DNA of 64,000 nt from Ditylenchus dipsaci (lineage: Eukaryota > Nematoda > Chromadorea > Rhabditida > Anguinidae). The notes under the pieces are model-generated. The model did no database searches, had not been told where the DNA came from, and saw nothing but the letters and a program-made list of their open reading frames with translations. Every line of letters begins with the position of its first letter. Positions within the stretch are counted from its first letter, which is position 1. Both the position numbers and the translations under genes were made by a program. The DNA lies in assembly GCA_004194705.1 (NCBI GenBank), contig SADC01001306.1:124001-188000 (forward strand), given 5' to 3'. Shown piece by piece: positions 9,567-21,048 of this stretch.

Positions 9567-11850
9567 TCAATCAACAAATTTTCTATTTAAATCGACAAAC
9601 AGTTGAGCATTCAATGTCTTCCGCTTCACTCGGTTACGCAATTTGTTTGATGCCATGCCCGCCCAGGAGAAGACCCGCTCGATTGGCGACGATGAAGCAG
9701 GAACAGTGAAGGCCGAGAGTGCCAGTTTTGCAACCTCGGTTTCAACTTCAGATCGTAGCTGGAAATGGGAGGATCAATAATAATAGAAAAAGGAGTGAGA
9801 TATTAATACCATGGACGCAATGGAGATGCAAGCTCGATCGACATCTACTTCCTCCAGGACCTTTGCGTAATTCGGATCCAGCGCAGTTGCCATAATGTAG
9901 ACGGGCTCGTAGTTAATGGTGTTATAATGCAGCATATGGGCGAATACTCGGTCCAGTTCATTCTCCAGAGCAATGGCAAGCGACTTGATTGTTGGCGGGC
10001 CTTCCTCCTAAAAACATGAACGCGAATTTATTACTCCATCTCTAATAAATATTCTAAAATTGTTCACCTTGGTATTTCTCACAGAAAGAAGAAGAGCTTG
10101 AACAAACGGGTAGGCCATGGAGATTGTGACGGATTGTTCGGCCTGAATTTGGGACAACGCTTCCACGAACGGCTCGAGGAGGAGTAGAGAATCCTGTAGG
10201 TAATCCAACTCGGTAGGCTCTAACATACACCAGCGCTTTTCCAAACGGCGATCCACTTCTATGATGGCGGGATACTGATCGAGGAACCGACTAATGACCT
10301 GAACTCGATTTAATTACTTTTATTGGTGTATGAATTTTCAATGGACTCACTTCTGGCCAATATGCCCATCTCGTTGTTGAATGAGAAGTAAGTCCCTTAC
10401 CAGTGAGTTGTCTGAGCATTCCTAATGCCTGAGGAGATTGGCGCACGCTTGTGATGATCTTAGCCATTGACTTGAATGAACTGGAAGCCATCAACTCTCT
10501 AAGACCCTTTTCCATGGCAGTATTGGCTCGATGGGCAAAACACGGAAGACGATGAGGGAAGTCAATGCTGAAAAAGTGTAGGTGAACATGTGATTTATGT
10601 GAATCCGAAAATTGCACCTTAAATCTCCAACCTAAGTCGTTTTTGAAACTGCACCAATTGAGACCGCGTCAAATTCTTGTTCCTGATGATCATCGTCATC
10701 TGGGAAGGGTGTAGATTTGTAGTCTGCAAATGAGCCATTATTAACAATTGAATGAATCACTTGAATGTTTTTACCTATCTCGGGAAATGCCGCCACCATA
10801 TTGGAACCATTGTCGGTGACGATTCGAAACATATCCAGTACCTCGAGTTGGAAGGGCTTCAGCATTTCTTCAGTAATCCTACGAACCTTGGAAGCCGTTT
10901 TGGAGCCCTCAACCTCTTCTATTCCAAAAACAGACGTCGCAGGTTTCCATCTGGTGCGAAGAAATGGTAGGTGACTGAAACGAAAAAAGAATTGATAGAA
11001 TCAGAGTCCATAGCAAAAGAAATCAAATGAGAGATAGTGAGACTTACCTCCCAGATAAGACGACGCAGGATCGGACCAAATGTCAATGGTGAGCGAAGGC
11101 GCGAACTTGTACCCTGATGTAATTTGGACAACTTTTTGAAGAAACTCCTCGTAACGAACGAATAGCACATCCTTTAATCCATTGAAGCTCGTTGGCATCT
11201 GAATCAATCAAATTGAATTTGCATAAATCAAAGTTTGAGAATCAAACTCGCCTTGAATTTAGGGTCCATGGCGGCTATCATTTCCTGGTTCGAGTCCTTT
11301 AGCCATGAGTTGATCGAGACGGCGGGATTTGCTAATACGTTAGCAAGTTGTCGTCGAAGGTCCTTGGCCCTGAATAATTCGAATGTCAAGTTTAATTTCA
11401 ATATAAATTTTTTAAGAGCTTAGAAATTTACTTATCGCTGAGCGGATTGTACCGGAACTGGAGTTGCGGCTGATTCGCTTGCTTCTTCATCCTCTTCACC
11501 TTGGAAAATCTGTAGTGTTCTGCAAAGCCTGCGCTTCGGAGTCGTAGACTTTGAGTTTCTCTGCATGGGACTTGAGAGACTGAAACTTTGACAAATTCAT
11601 GAGGGGCATTAAATTTTATGCTAAAAAAAGACGCCCACCGCATAATGATCGTGCAGCACTGTTGTAGATGAGGGTGTTTAAAGAGCTGTGCACAACCCGG
11701 AAAATTGCAGATGATGTAGAGCTTTCCATCCTGGTCCTTGCACGTGCGAGATCCTTGCCATATCGGATGAGGCTTGCGGATTGCTTTGAGGTCCTGCACC
11801 GGTATTGCGCTTCCCAACTTGATCTTGCCGTGAACTTGAGTAGTGTCCAT
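9567..11850 (-). pseudogene. hAT transposase, decayed
   Basis: Reading 5' to 3': ATG at 11850; an N-terminal BED-type finger (Cys pair CNFPGC at about 11715-11735, and an LHDH pair in a shifted frame); an acidic linker; TIDIWSDPASSYLGG (11040-11095); the signature IVTDNGSNMVAAF (10795-10830); LPCFAHRANTAMEKGL (10495-10545); ATALDPNYAKVLEEV (9850-9895); and the hAT dimerisation tail PASSSPIERVFSWAGM (9645-9695) ending at the stop 9567-9569. Introns are short with TTTCAG/TTGCAG acceptors. At least four single-base frame breaks are needed to follow the homology (near AAA in the finger, TTTTT before the VEGSKT segment, TTT before TRSQL, and in the linker), plus one GC donor. It is therefore inactive, or its sequence has homopolymer errors. 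Confidence 0.85.
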
Positions 11851-12059
11851 GTTTATGAAGACTGAAAATGATTGTAATTGATCAAGCTGGTCGGCAGAAA
11901 AAAGAGATAGAAACTGGAAGGTGTATTTAGGACTCCTAAAACTTTTAGCCTCAAGTTCAAGTTTTCCTTTAAGACAAAGAATTTTTCGAACAAGCATTTT
12001 CGTGAGCTTATTAAATTCTCATAAGAACATGAAATCCTCATGGGATCAAAAATTTTCAT

Positions 12060-12255
12060 GAGCTCAAGGGGTTCTCATGAGAATTTCATGAGGACAAGAG
12101 CTTGTCCTCAACCTCATGAGGATGAGGACGACGTGAGCTCATGCCGTGTGAGGTTGCGTGAGAATTTCAAAAACGTCTCCTCACGTGAGGTGAGCTCACG
12201 TGAGAATCGGTCCTCATGAGGATGAGCTTACGATGTTGTGAGCTCATGCAAACCG
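12060..12255. repeat. hAT right subterminal palindromic repeats
   Basis: Contains TTCATGAGG, CTCAACCTCATGAGGATGAG, GTGAGGTTGCGTGAGAATTT and CTCACGTGAGGTGAGCTC. These are the same words in the same orientation as the left subterminal region, so the two ends share direct-repeat subterminal blocks inside short inverted tips. Confidence 0.7.
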
Positions 12256-12257
12256 TG

Positions 12258-12595
12258 CGGTATACACACCCCAGTCAACTTCGGTATACACACCCAGTCA
12301 ACTGCGGTATACACACCCCAGTCAACTTCGGTATACACACCCCAGTCAAAAAGCCAGCTTGGGGGACCAAGGCAAATTTTTTTAATTTTTTTTTGTAAAA
12401 AAAATTTTAAATTTTTTACAGAAAATAATTTTCTAAAAAATTAATAATTTTTTTACGAAAAAAATTTAAAAATTTGCCTTGGTCCCCAAGCTGGCTTTTG
12501 ACTGGGGTGTGTATACCGAAGTTGACTGGGGTGTGTATACCGAAGTTGACTGGGCTGTGTATACCGAAGTTGTCTGGGGTGTGAATACCGAAATT
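12258..12595. repeat. Foldback built of GGTATACACACCCCAGTCAA words
   Basis: Four copies of a 24-base unit on the left (12258-12350) and four inverted copies on the right (12497-12590) enclose a near-perfect palindrome (about 12352-12497) whose arms end in GCCTTGGTCCCC. The hAT element is inserted in the left array, which explains why the CGGTATAC duplication matches the word. Confidence 0.75.
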
Positions 12596-12660
12596 TAGCC
12601 AAATTGGCCAGATTTCAAGTGGCAATAACTTTCGTAGAAATCATATTTCAATGGGCAGTA

Positions 12661-12804
12661 GGGTTGGGTAATTCTCCGGAAAAAGTATTTCTCCGGGTAA
12701 TTACCCGGGTGATTTCGGGTAATTACCCAAGTAATTACCGAGAAATAAGGCCAGAAAAGTATTTTTCCGGTAATTACCCGGGTAATTACCAATCAACCAA
12801 CCCT
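12661..12804. mobile_element. MITE with GGGTAATTACCCGG words
   Basis: Ends GGGTTGG…CCAACCCT are inverted. The body is a run of TAATTACCCGGGTAATTA words with TATTTCTCCG. The larger element at 23416-24367 has the same ends and words, so these are two members of one family. Confidence 0.65.
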
Positions 12805-12814
12805 AATGGGCAGT

Positions 12815-12905
12815 CAAAGATTGGGCCATTTCAAATTGGGCCACTGTAAATTGCGCCAAATCAGACTTGGCCAAATTCAAATTGGGCCACCGTAAATTGG
12901 GCCAC
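12815..12905. repeat. Tandem array ATTGGGCCACTGTAA
   Basis: Five degenerate copies of a word of about 16 bases directly after the MITE. Half copies (AAATTGGCCAGATTTCAA) sit on its other side at 12598-12620, so the MITE appears to be inserted in this array. Confidence 0.6.
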
Positions 12906-12958
12906 GATTTTGACCGTGTTTGCGAGTCGAAATCATAATCCGCTGCCGCGTGTCACAG

Positions 12959-13093
12959 GTGGGATAAGGTCAAAGAAAGCCATCTTTTCGGCAAATCAAA
13001 TCCAGCAACTGACGTCGAACTATGCCAATGGAGTCCGATTGCCTCGCATCGAATTCCTCGTCTCTGTTGCAGCTCATTTGGAGAAGTATCAAG
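12959..13093 (+). CDS. Orphan internal exon, homeodomain-like
   Basis: A 45-codon stretch bounded by an acceptor (CGTGTCACAG) and a donor (CAAG/GTCACT). The translation has RSKKAIFSANQIQQL followed by a Tyr-containing helix and then PRIEFLVSVAAHLEK. The spacing of basic start, F, Q, L, Y, P and the second helix resembles helices 1-2 of a homeodomain of the type R..F...Q...L...Y…P…. The recognition helix (WFxNxR) would be on the next exon, which I cannot find because tandem repeats follow. The resemblance is weak, and this may be a dead fragment or chance. Confidence 0.28.
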
Positions 13094-13109
13094 GTCACTG
13101 AATCATTAA

Positions 13110-13480
13110 GAATCAATAAGGGGTGCCTGGAGAGTGAGTGAGGGTACCTGGAGAGTGGTTTGAGGTGCCTGAAGAGTGGATAGGGGTGTCTGCAGAGTGA
13201 GTGAGAGTACCTGAAGAGTATGTCAGTGTGCCTGGAGAGCGGGTAGGTGTGCTTGAAGAGTGGGTGGGGTATCTGGAGAGTTGGTAGGGGTACCTAGGGA
13301 GTGGATTGCATCACCTGGATAGTAAGTGAGGATACCTGTAATATTATTTGGAGCCCTTGACGGTGTCAAGAGCTCCTGAGTCAGAAAAATGGGCAAGCGT
13401 GCCAGGAGAGTGAGAATTCATGCTGGGAGAGTGGCGAGTAAGTGAGTGCGCCAGGAAAGTGGGGTAAGTACGCTTGGCAA
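13110..13480 (+). repeat. Tandem array, unit GGTGCCTGGAGAGTGGGTAG
   Basis: About fourteen imperfect copies of a 24-27 base unit (core CTGGAGAGTG), degenerating towards 13470. No inverted partner was found. Confidence 0.75.
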
Positions 13481-13639
13481 ACCGATTTTAGTTAGTTACC
13501 AATGTAATTGGGGTAATTTAAACCTATTCAATTATGTAGTAGCTCTTGCTGATTATATGAGAGAAATAGTGTGCCTTTAAAAGCTTCAATTTTCTGAGTT
13601 AAATTTTGATTTTATTCGAGTTAAAGAGATTTTGAGATA

Positions 13640-14092
13640 AGGTTTTAGCCACTCAGGCCTACTTAGGCTTAGGCTTAGCCTTAGGCTCCCGGACCAAAAA
13701 ATGTCTTACGAACTACAAAATGGCTTGATTTACACAGTCGAGATAAATCCTTACTTGTTTGTTGGGGTAGGAATTTTCCAAATGTCCTACTCTAACTTTG
13801 CATCAAGCAGCGTGGCCGCGAGCGGGGGCCCGCCGCAGGCGGCCCGCGCGAGCTAGTTACTAGTATAAAGAATGAAGGAAGATGAGAGAGTGTTTCATAT
13901 ATGCAGCATTATGGAAGTTTTAGTTTATTGTTTTAGCCACTCAGGCCTACTTAGGCTTAGGCTTAGCCTTAAGCTCCCGGACCAAAAAATGTCTTACGAA
14001 CTACAAAATGGCTTGATTTACACAGTCGAGATAAATCCTTACTTGTTTGTTGGGGTAGGGATTTTCCAAATGTCCTACTCTAACTTTCCACA
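13640..14092 (+). repeat. Direct duplication of about 160 bp with GC-rich hairpin between
   Basis: Copies at about 13643-13799 and 13935-14091 are nearly identical (TTAGCCACTCAGGCCTACTT…). Each begins with TTAGGCTTAGGC. The 140 bases between them include a very GC-rich imperfect hairpin (about 13810-13848) followed by CGAGCTAGTTACTAGT, which resembles a Helitron-type 3' end (hairpin, then CTAG). If so, the duplication could be a by-product of insertion or recombination. Confidence 0.6.
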
Positions 14093-15094
14093 AGGCATAA
14101 CTTTCTGTTAAGAAAAGATGTAACTGAACTTTTTAAACGAAAAAAAAAAGAGTCAGTTATTTTCACAAAAATTGAAGCAACACTCCATCGTAAAATCGTG
14201 ACAAAATTCGCAAAATTAAACTATAAATTAGAACTCCAATCTGCATAAACTTTTTTTTTGCTAGGCAAACCTCAGATTCTGACATCGGATTCAAGTTCAA
14301 CGTGGTCGATTTGCATATAAAAGTGCTGTTGGATTTTCGGGTTTAAATGTTCATTGTCTCGAGCGGAAATCGAAATTTGACATGAACTTTGATAATCCGA
14401 CCAGGGATGAGCATTTTGCCTTTTTGTAAATTAAAAAGGGCAAAAAAGGGCAAAAAACTTGCACTTTTTTTGCCCTAAAGGGCAAAATTTTGGATTTTGG
14501 CTTTTTAGGGCAAATTGCACAAAAATGGCAATTTGCCCTAGGGAATGTTTTATTTTTGGTAGGTTTTCAGTCATTTATATGCAAAATTGCTGGCTTACAC
14601 GTCGGATTCATGTTCAGCGTAGTCGATTTGCTTCTAAAACCACTATTTCGGTAAGAACTCACTGCGATCTTAAATTCCACTCAAGACAAAAAAAAATCAA
14701 ATTAAAATTTTCGGGTGGCATCGGACTCAGATCCCGGAAACTGAGAACACGGACAACTCAGCTTTCGGACAACTGATCTCAAAATAAATTCATATATAGG
14801 ACAACTCAGATTCGGACAACTGGCACAAAAACAATTGAGATCATACAAAATTGGTCCAAAAACAATTCAAATAAATAAAAACTGGTCTTAACACGATTCG
14901 TTTTTAGGACAACTCATCCCAAATAAAACTCATCTTTTTGACAATTGGGCGGGAAATAATTTGATTGTTTGAAATTGGTCTTTTGTACTTTTGAAGTAAT
15001 TTTTTGTCTGTTTTCGTAGGACTCACCTATTTTATACTTAATTCGTTGTCTATTCGATGACAATTTGTCTGTGTTTGTCGGTAATGGATGGAGT

Positions 15095-15860
15095 ATTACT
15101 CTTTATCATAGGCTTGGATATCCACCTGAATGCTTCGAAATTTGTCGATAAAACGTAATTTTACTACTATCAAACCATCTTCAGCATGCTCGAATCAGTT
15201 GAAAAAATGAGTTTCGGAATCCGAAAACGTAAAAAAAATTTTGCTCCAAGTGGACGACCACTTGGTTTTGGTGGTCCAGCTGGCCAGGTGGTACCTACCC
15301 GGAATATTGGGATTTCGGTACGTGAAATCAGAGTTTTAGTCTCATTTAACCCAATCCCCTACAGGATCCCACATATGATAGCATGGTTTGTTTTCGATTC
15401 AAAATTTTTTAAATTTTTTAGGCCATCCAGGTGGATATGCACCTGAGCAGAAGGTACCTACCCTGGATTTTGGGTTGGGGTGGCTTAAGTCACAGTTTCG
15501 GTCATATCAAACAGGCCTAACCAAACGATTTCACGTCAAAATAGTTGGTTTGTTTTTGATTTGATTTTAATTTATTTTTTGTTTTTCAGGTTATTCCAGT
15601 ACATATCAACCTGGTCAGGTGGTACCTAACTTGGGTTCCGGCCTCCAAGTGAGTAAAATCGTAATTTCGTTCCTATCAAACCGAATATTTCACAGGAGTT
15701 TGCGTATGATTGGATGGTTTATTTTGAAGTTTGACCAAGTTTTTATTTTCAGGCCATCCAGGTGGATATCCACCTACCCGATTGTTACCCACCTCAGGTT
15801 TGGGGTCTCGGGTAGATAAAATCGTAATTAAGGTCTTATTAAACAGGATTTGTAAGACTA
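15095..15860 (+). repeat. Five tandem units of about 160 bp with exon-like cores
   Basis: Units start near 15105, 15255, 15420, 15590 and 15750. Each has a core of about 58 bases beginning GG(C/T)CATCCAGGTGGATATC or a variant, preceded by a pyrimidine tract ending TTTTCAG or TTTTTTAG and followed by GTGAGT/GTAGAT-like sequence. The cores would read Gly/Pro/Tyr-rich (GHPGGYPP), but their length is not a multiple of three. Related single units lie at 49020-49175 (minus) and 51745-51830 (minus), so this is a dispersed repeat with splice-like edges rather than a proven gene. Confidence 0.5.
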
Positions 15861-16559
15861 TTTTACGTACGATAGTATGGTTTAATTGTAAAATTGACGA
15901 AAATTTTGAATTTCGGGCAAAAGTGCACAGTAAAAGATACGGAAAGGGTAAGTTAAAGTTAAAAAGGCAGGGAAACAAACATTAATGACAAGAAAAGACA
16001 AAAGGCCTGATATGCCTACATTGAAACACGAAAGGGTCAAGTTGCCAGAAAGTCAAACCTTATTTCAATTCAATTGCCCCATAATTCAAAATTTTCCCGC
16101 CCAATTGTCAAAAAGATGAGTTTTAGTTGGGATGAGTTGTCCTAAAAATGAATTCCGCATTAGGCGGGTATTCAAAAAGATCAGTATAATTGTGTTGAGT
16201 TGTCCTATATATGAATTTCTTTTGAGATGAGTTTTTGAAAAGCCGAGTTGTCCGTGTTCTCAGTTTCCGGGATCTGAGTCCGATGCCACCCAAAATTTTC
16301 GATTTTTTAAATTTGAAATTCCACGGTGTTTTTTGATTTTTTAAAGCAATGGTACTTGTGCACTTGGGGGGGGGGGGCTTTTTTAGTCGACTGTGAACAG
16401 GGTTCGAACGCCTCTTAAGTAATTCTTATACGCTAAAAACGATAAAAAAGTACTTTCCAAACAATTTCCGCACTAAAAAGTTCGATTTTTGAAAAAAATT
16501 TGGTTAGTAAAGGTAACCGATTGCCTTGGTCCCCCAGGTAAAATATTGTGTATTAAGGT

Positions 16560-16870
16560 GAAATATCTTATATTAGGGTATCCTACCATGTTTTGGTCAC
16601 TGGAGCTTGGCAAAAAGAGTCTCTAATGCATGTATGATCAAGTGTCTTGCTCGGAATTATGTCTAAGGTAAGTGAGTGCGCGCATCTCTAACCAACCAAG
16701 CCCCCTGCGCCCCCGAAGGGGCGCAGGGGGCTCGGTTGCTTGGGGTTGAGATGCGCACACCCACATACCTTAGACCCAAATCACTCGAAAGTGGCTCTGG
16801 ATGCATAAAAACAGTATGCATACCAGAGTTTTTTATGCGGTAGGCCCCAGCTAACAAAACTATGTTCAAT
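16560..16870. mobile_element. Hairpin-cored MITE, full copy
   Basis: The centre is a GC hairpin: AGCCCCCTGCGCCCC, loop CGAA, GGGGCGCAGGGGGCT (about 16698-16731). Outside it are inverted GCGCATCTCTAA/TTGAGATGCGC and then GTCTAAGGTAAGTGAG on the left and CATACCTTAGACCC on the right, ending in TCTGGATGCAT blocks. A second full copy is at 47175-47500. Half copies are at 8340-8500, 61505-61600, 63170-63245 and about 790-850. Confidence 0.65.
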
Positions 16871-17896
16871 CCCATCTTTTCGGTCTTTTTAAAAATATCT
16901 AGTTAAAAATATCTAAAAATATGGTATAATTAGTTTGGGGGACCAAGGCAATCGGTTGACCTTTGGTAACCAAATTTTTTTCAAAAATCGAACTTTTTAG
17001 TGCGGAAATTGTTTGGAAAGTACTTTTTTTATCGTTTTTAGCGTATAAGAAATAGTTAAGAGGCGTTCGAACCCTGTTCACAGTCGACTAAAAAAGGGGC
17101 CCCCCTAAGTGCACAAGTGCCAAAGCAATTTTTCAAGCAAATCGACCATTCTGAACACCAATCTGTAAAAAGGGGTGCAACACTGCAAAACTACAAAATT
17201 TCAGAAATAAAATTTTATGTGATAATTATTCACTTTTATTCAGCTTTTCTAATGGTTTCGTGTTCAGAATAGTCGATTTGCTTGAAAAATTGCTCTAAAA
17301 ATTCAAAAGACACCGTGGAATTTCAAATTTGAAAAAAATCGAAAATTTGAATTTGAATGTTTTTTGTCTTGAGTGGAATTTCCGATCACACTGAGTTCTT
17401 ACTAAAATAGTGGTTTTAGAAGCAAATCGACTACGCTGAACATGAATCCGACGTGTAATCTAACAGTTTTGCATATAAATGACTGAAAAACAAACCAAAA
17501 AAAACACAGGGCGAATTTCCCTATTTGTGCAATTTGCCTTAAAAAGGCAGTTGGCCGAAAAAACAAAAATTGCCTTTTATGGCAAAAAAAGGGAAAGTTT
17601 TTATGATAAAGTGTTGCTTCAATTTTTGTGAGGTAAATAGACATCCAAATTCACCACTTGTACACTTACCTACCTGCCTCAATATCCATTCACTAGAAAT
17701 TGCTTAAAATCGCACAGTATCTTTACAGCACTACTTACATAAAACAATAGTCATGCTTGTTTAAAAGCCCTGAGTGTGTATATAAAAAATATACTTTGAG
17801 ATTTTCAAAAATTTCTGTTTTTGGCTGAGAAAAATTCGATTGAAAAAATCGGCGAATTTCGACAAGTTAACAAGCATTTTGATTCAAACTTTATTG

Positions 17897-18348
17897 TTGA
17901 TCACCGGGTAATCCTTTTTCTTGGGCAAATATACTTTTTTGGGGCAAATTTTTCTTTCGACTGGTTTCATTATTTTTCTCATTTTTTTTCTTTTTTTTAA
18001 AAGCGATGACACGATTATGTAGCGCTGCGCTTCTAGTTTCTAATGAGATATCGATTGTTGCATCATCTCTGCAAAATGTAGCACAAAAAAATAAAAGTAT
18101 GAAGCAAGTCAGAAAAATAATTTAATTCACACTTTATCATTTTGTGCTACATTTTGCAAAGATGATGCTACAATCGAATCTCATTAGGAACTAGAAGCGC
18201 AGGGCTTCATAATGGTGTCATCATTAATGAAAAAGATGAGAAAAAATAATGAAATCAGTCAAAAGAAAAATTTGCCCCAAAAAAGAGTAAAATTTCCCCC
18301 GAAAAAAAAAGTATATTTGCCCCAAGAAAAATGATTACCCTTGATCAA
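17897..18348. mobile_element. MITE with 40-bp inverted ends
   Basis: The left end TTGATCACCGGGTAATCC and right end GATTACCCTTGATCAA continue inward as imperfect inverted repeats (TTGGGCAAATATACTTTTTT and its complement), giving arms of roughly 200 bases around 18085-18135. Inner arms include CTAGAAGCGCAG and GTGCTACATTTTGC. No coding capacity. Confidence 0.7.
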
Positions 18349-18960
18349 TGCACTAAATAAAGATAACTCATAGACTGTGAATGTTTTATAGTTTTATAAA
18401 TTAATTGTTTCAATTTATTTTTATTTTAGTTAACAGCGTTAAATGATCAGTTCTAAATTTATGTTAAAAAATGTCATATTTTATGAAAAAGGTGTATTTT
18501 ATGAAGTGAGGTGGTGTGCTGCACCACATTCTGACATTTCCGACAAGATGTGGGTAGTTCTTAAAAATAGGCTGTCAATCTGAAAGAATTTATGTTGATA
18601 CCTTGTGATTAATATTGGCCAAAGAGGCAAACAGATTCTCAACATATTAGACCAAAGTTTGTTGTTATTTTTATCAAATCAAATGGCTTGGCAGAGAGAA
18701 AACAGAGATGGGAATAGGATAAACAATTTTTGCAGCAAATAATAGATAAGGGAGCCTTTTGCTAAAGAAGGGAGAATAAATGTTTTTCACGTGCATTTGT
18801 TGTGCCTTTCAGTCTCTGCCCCATTCCTCCAATCATTTATTTCTAGCGCCTCTTTTGCAAAACAGACTCTTTTTGTTCGTTTTTTCGGCAAGCGAGAGAT
18901 TGCAACTTTAAAAAATGTTCCAATATTTCTAATTCAACATCATTTTGTTCATTATGATCA
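18349..18960. other. AT-rich intergenic DNA, nothing identified
   Basis: No open frame with splice context, and no tandem or inverted repeat that I could see beyond short A/T tracts. Confidence 0.4.
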
Positions 18961-18963
18961 ATT

Positions 18964-19305
18964 GAAAGACATAACCTGTAAAAAAACCATGGCCACGATG
19001 AAATTTTTTTTCCTACTTTTTCATCTATCTTGTAGCAAATTTAATTGGGAATTCAAAACCGTTAAAAAACGTATTCTCATAAGAAAATCTTCGAAAACCA
19101 TTTGAAGTATGTCAAAATAAGAGTACCTAAAAACTTCCTAACTTAAAATGAATGGTTCTCTAATATTTTCTTATGAAAACAAAAAATTTCAGCGGTTTTG
19201 AACTCCTAATTAAATTTGCTACAGATAGATAGAAAAGTAAAAAAAATCCGGCGTGGCCAAGCCTTTCGACAGGGTGGTCGATTCTTACAGATTATGTCTT
19301 TTAAA
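18964..19305. mobile_element. Palindromic MITE
   Basis: Inverted ends AAAGACATAACCTGTAA and TTACAGATTATGTCTTT. Inner arms pair GTAGCAAATTTAATTGGGA with TCCTAATTAAATTTGCTAC, around a centre near 19130. No coding capacity. Confidence 0.65.
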
Positions 19306-21040
19306 GTCTTAACTTTATAAGTTAATTTTATTTTACAGTGTATAATTGTAGGGAGGTCGGGTGCTGATTTTAATGTCATCAACCATGTGATCGACTGAAA
19401 TACTGGTTTTATGTTCCCACCCTGAGTATGCATCCCGAGTAGCATCTAGGCATCATATTTGTTATTAAATGTTTTTGTGTCGGACGAGATCGGTCATGGG
19501 CTAGAAAGGACAAGGTGTAAAAAGACGGCTATCCATAGGTCCAATAACTGAAAAAAATCGAAGTATAACAGCTAGCTAAATGGTGAGACATTAGAAGATG
19601 GTAAAAGTTGGTGGTCAGTTCGGTGTTTACAGATGGTTCTCACTGCCACTCCGAAAAAAGACCTTCAGATCCAACTTCTGCAAATACCTTATATTTTTTT
19701 TTGATAGTTCTGAATCAGAACTTCTGATCTTTATGAATAATAACGCAACTTTCAAACGCCTTTTCACCCCCAAAATCGACATTGACGCAGAAAAGGAGCT
19801 TTATGCGTCTGAAAAAATAAACATTCTAAAAAATCATTGTTAAAAAGCATGCCCGTGCACGACACAGAAAATAAAGGCGGCGTCCAACAGCTTTTTGAAT
19901 CGTTCCATTTCACTGGTTTTGCATCAAACCTGGTAATGATGGCCTTAAATTACAGGGTTCCGCAATTTCTTTTATCTTTTTAAAACGTCTCCAACTTTTT
20001 AAATACTCAATATTCCGTAGAGATCCCTTTTTTGTTAGAATCCTCTGATTAGGTCATTTCGTTTAATACCATGTTTGAGTATAATAATAACTGGCTTGCT
20101 GTTGAAAATGTCTGTAAAGACAGACATGTTTTTTTGAAACAAAAAGGCTTTGTGAAGTATAACCAAGTACAGTGGGAATTCTGTCACTACTCAAATTTAA
20201 AAAATCGTTAAAAATCGAATTCACATAAAAGTGGTATGAAAAATTTCTTGAGCACGAATATGGAAAAAAGAAGAATCCTAATTGAAAGTAAGGTTGACTT
20301 TTAATTCTTCATACTACTTTTTAAGTGTAATTTGCAAACCAACTTGATAATTATCACTGTTATAATTGGTAAAAATTTCCATTATAGTCAAATCGAAATG
20401 TTTGAAATTTTTGAAGTGATCACTGATTGATACTCAAATACTACTACAACCAATAAACAATATGGTATATGGCTTTTTCATTTTACATTGTTTTTTCCAA
20501 ATGCATTTTATATTCGTGCTAGATCACGCGCTTCATTTTGTAACACGTGGTTTATCAAGGCCTAAAAAAGCAATAGTAGTTTCCTTGAAATCAAAAGGGT
20601 TAATATCATGCAATAGACTGTCATCTACACCCCAAATCGGGTTTTCCCTTCCATGTGTTAGTTTTTTAGTTAAATAGACACAGCAGATTACTCTTTTACA
20701 AAACAGTGGCGTGATTTGTCTTTACTTCTTCCTCCTTAGATGTTCTTTATATCAGCAAAGGTTGCTTATTATTTTCAGGTGCGTCTCAGCTACTAATGCA
20801 GTAGATGCACTATTTATTTTCTTATTTTTTAGATAAGAATTTTTGTCGTTAGGAGAAAAAAGTGCACCAAATTGTCCAAAAAGAGCTACAAGTTTGAAAT
20901 TTTCAAAAAATAGGTTGTTTTTAAACAAAGCTTTTTCGGCTAGGAAACTCTCGGAAAAAATGAGATTTGGCAAACGTATGTTTTGGAAAGACGATATTCG
21001 GCAAAAACGGCAAAAAATATCTGATAAACCGAGATTTGGA
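19306..21040. other. Long AT-rich intergenic stretch
   Basis: Several short open frames (for example 19598-19843 and 20462-20677 on the plus strand) lack homology, splice context or codon structure. No clear repeats were found. Confidence 0.4.
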
Positions 21041-21048
21041 AAGCTTAA

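Larger units (their letters stand above)
7776..12257 (-). mobile_element. hAT DNA transposon, 4.48 kb, 8-bp TSD CGGTATAC
   Basis: The left end CACGGTTTGCGTGAG and right end CTCATGCAAACCGTG are inverted repeats with one mismatch. Both are flanked in direct orientation by CGGTATAC (7768-7775 and 12258-12265). An 8-bp duplication and an end of the form CA--G fit hAT. The transposase lies on the minus strand inside. The target is the GGTATACACACCCCAGTC array that continues at 12266. Subterminal zones at both ends are dense in palindromic CCTCATGAGG and CTCACGTGAG words. A foreign GC-rich unit (about 8025-9460) with a Mutator-like fragment sits inside. Confidence 0.85.
14160..17640. mobile_element. 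Large nested inverted-repeat complex
   Basis: Left-arm blocks 14414-14720 and 14715-14965 have inverted counterparts at about 17340-17600 and 16076-16300 respectively. The original right arm is therefore split by an insertion of about 1.05 kb (16300-17340). That insertion is itself an inverted repeat (arms about 16298-16545 and 16937-17350, motif TTCGAACGCCTCTTAA). It holds the hairpin-cored MITE at 16560-16870 in its centre and another small inverted repeat at about 17124-17290 in its right arm. The middle 14966-16075 holds the tandem repeats described separately. The words GGCAAATTGCAC and GGACAACTCA recur in the arms. No protein-coding gene. Confidence 0.65.
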
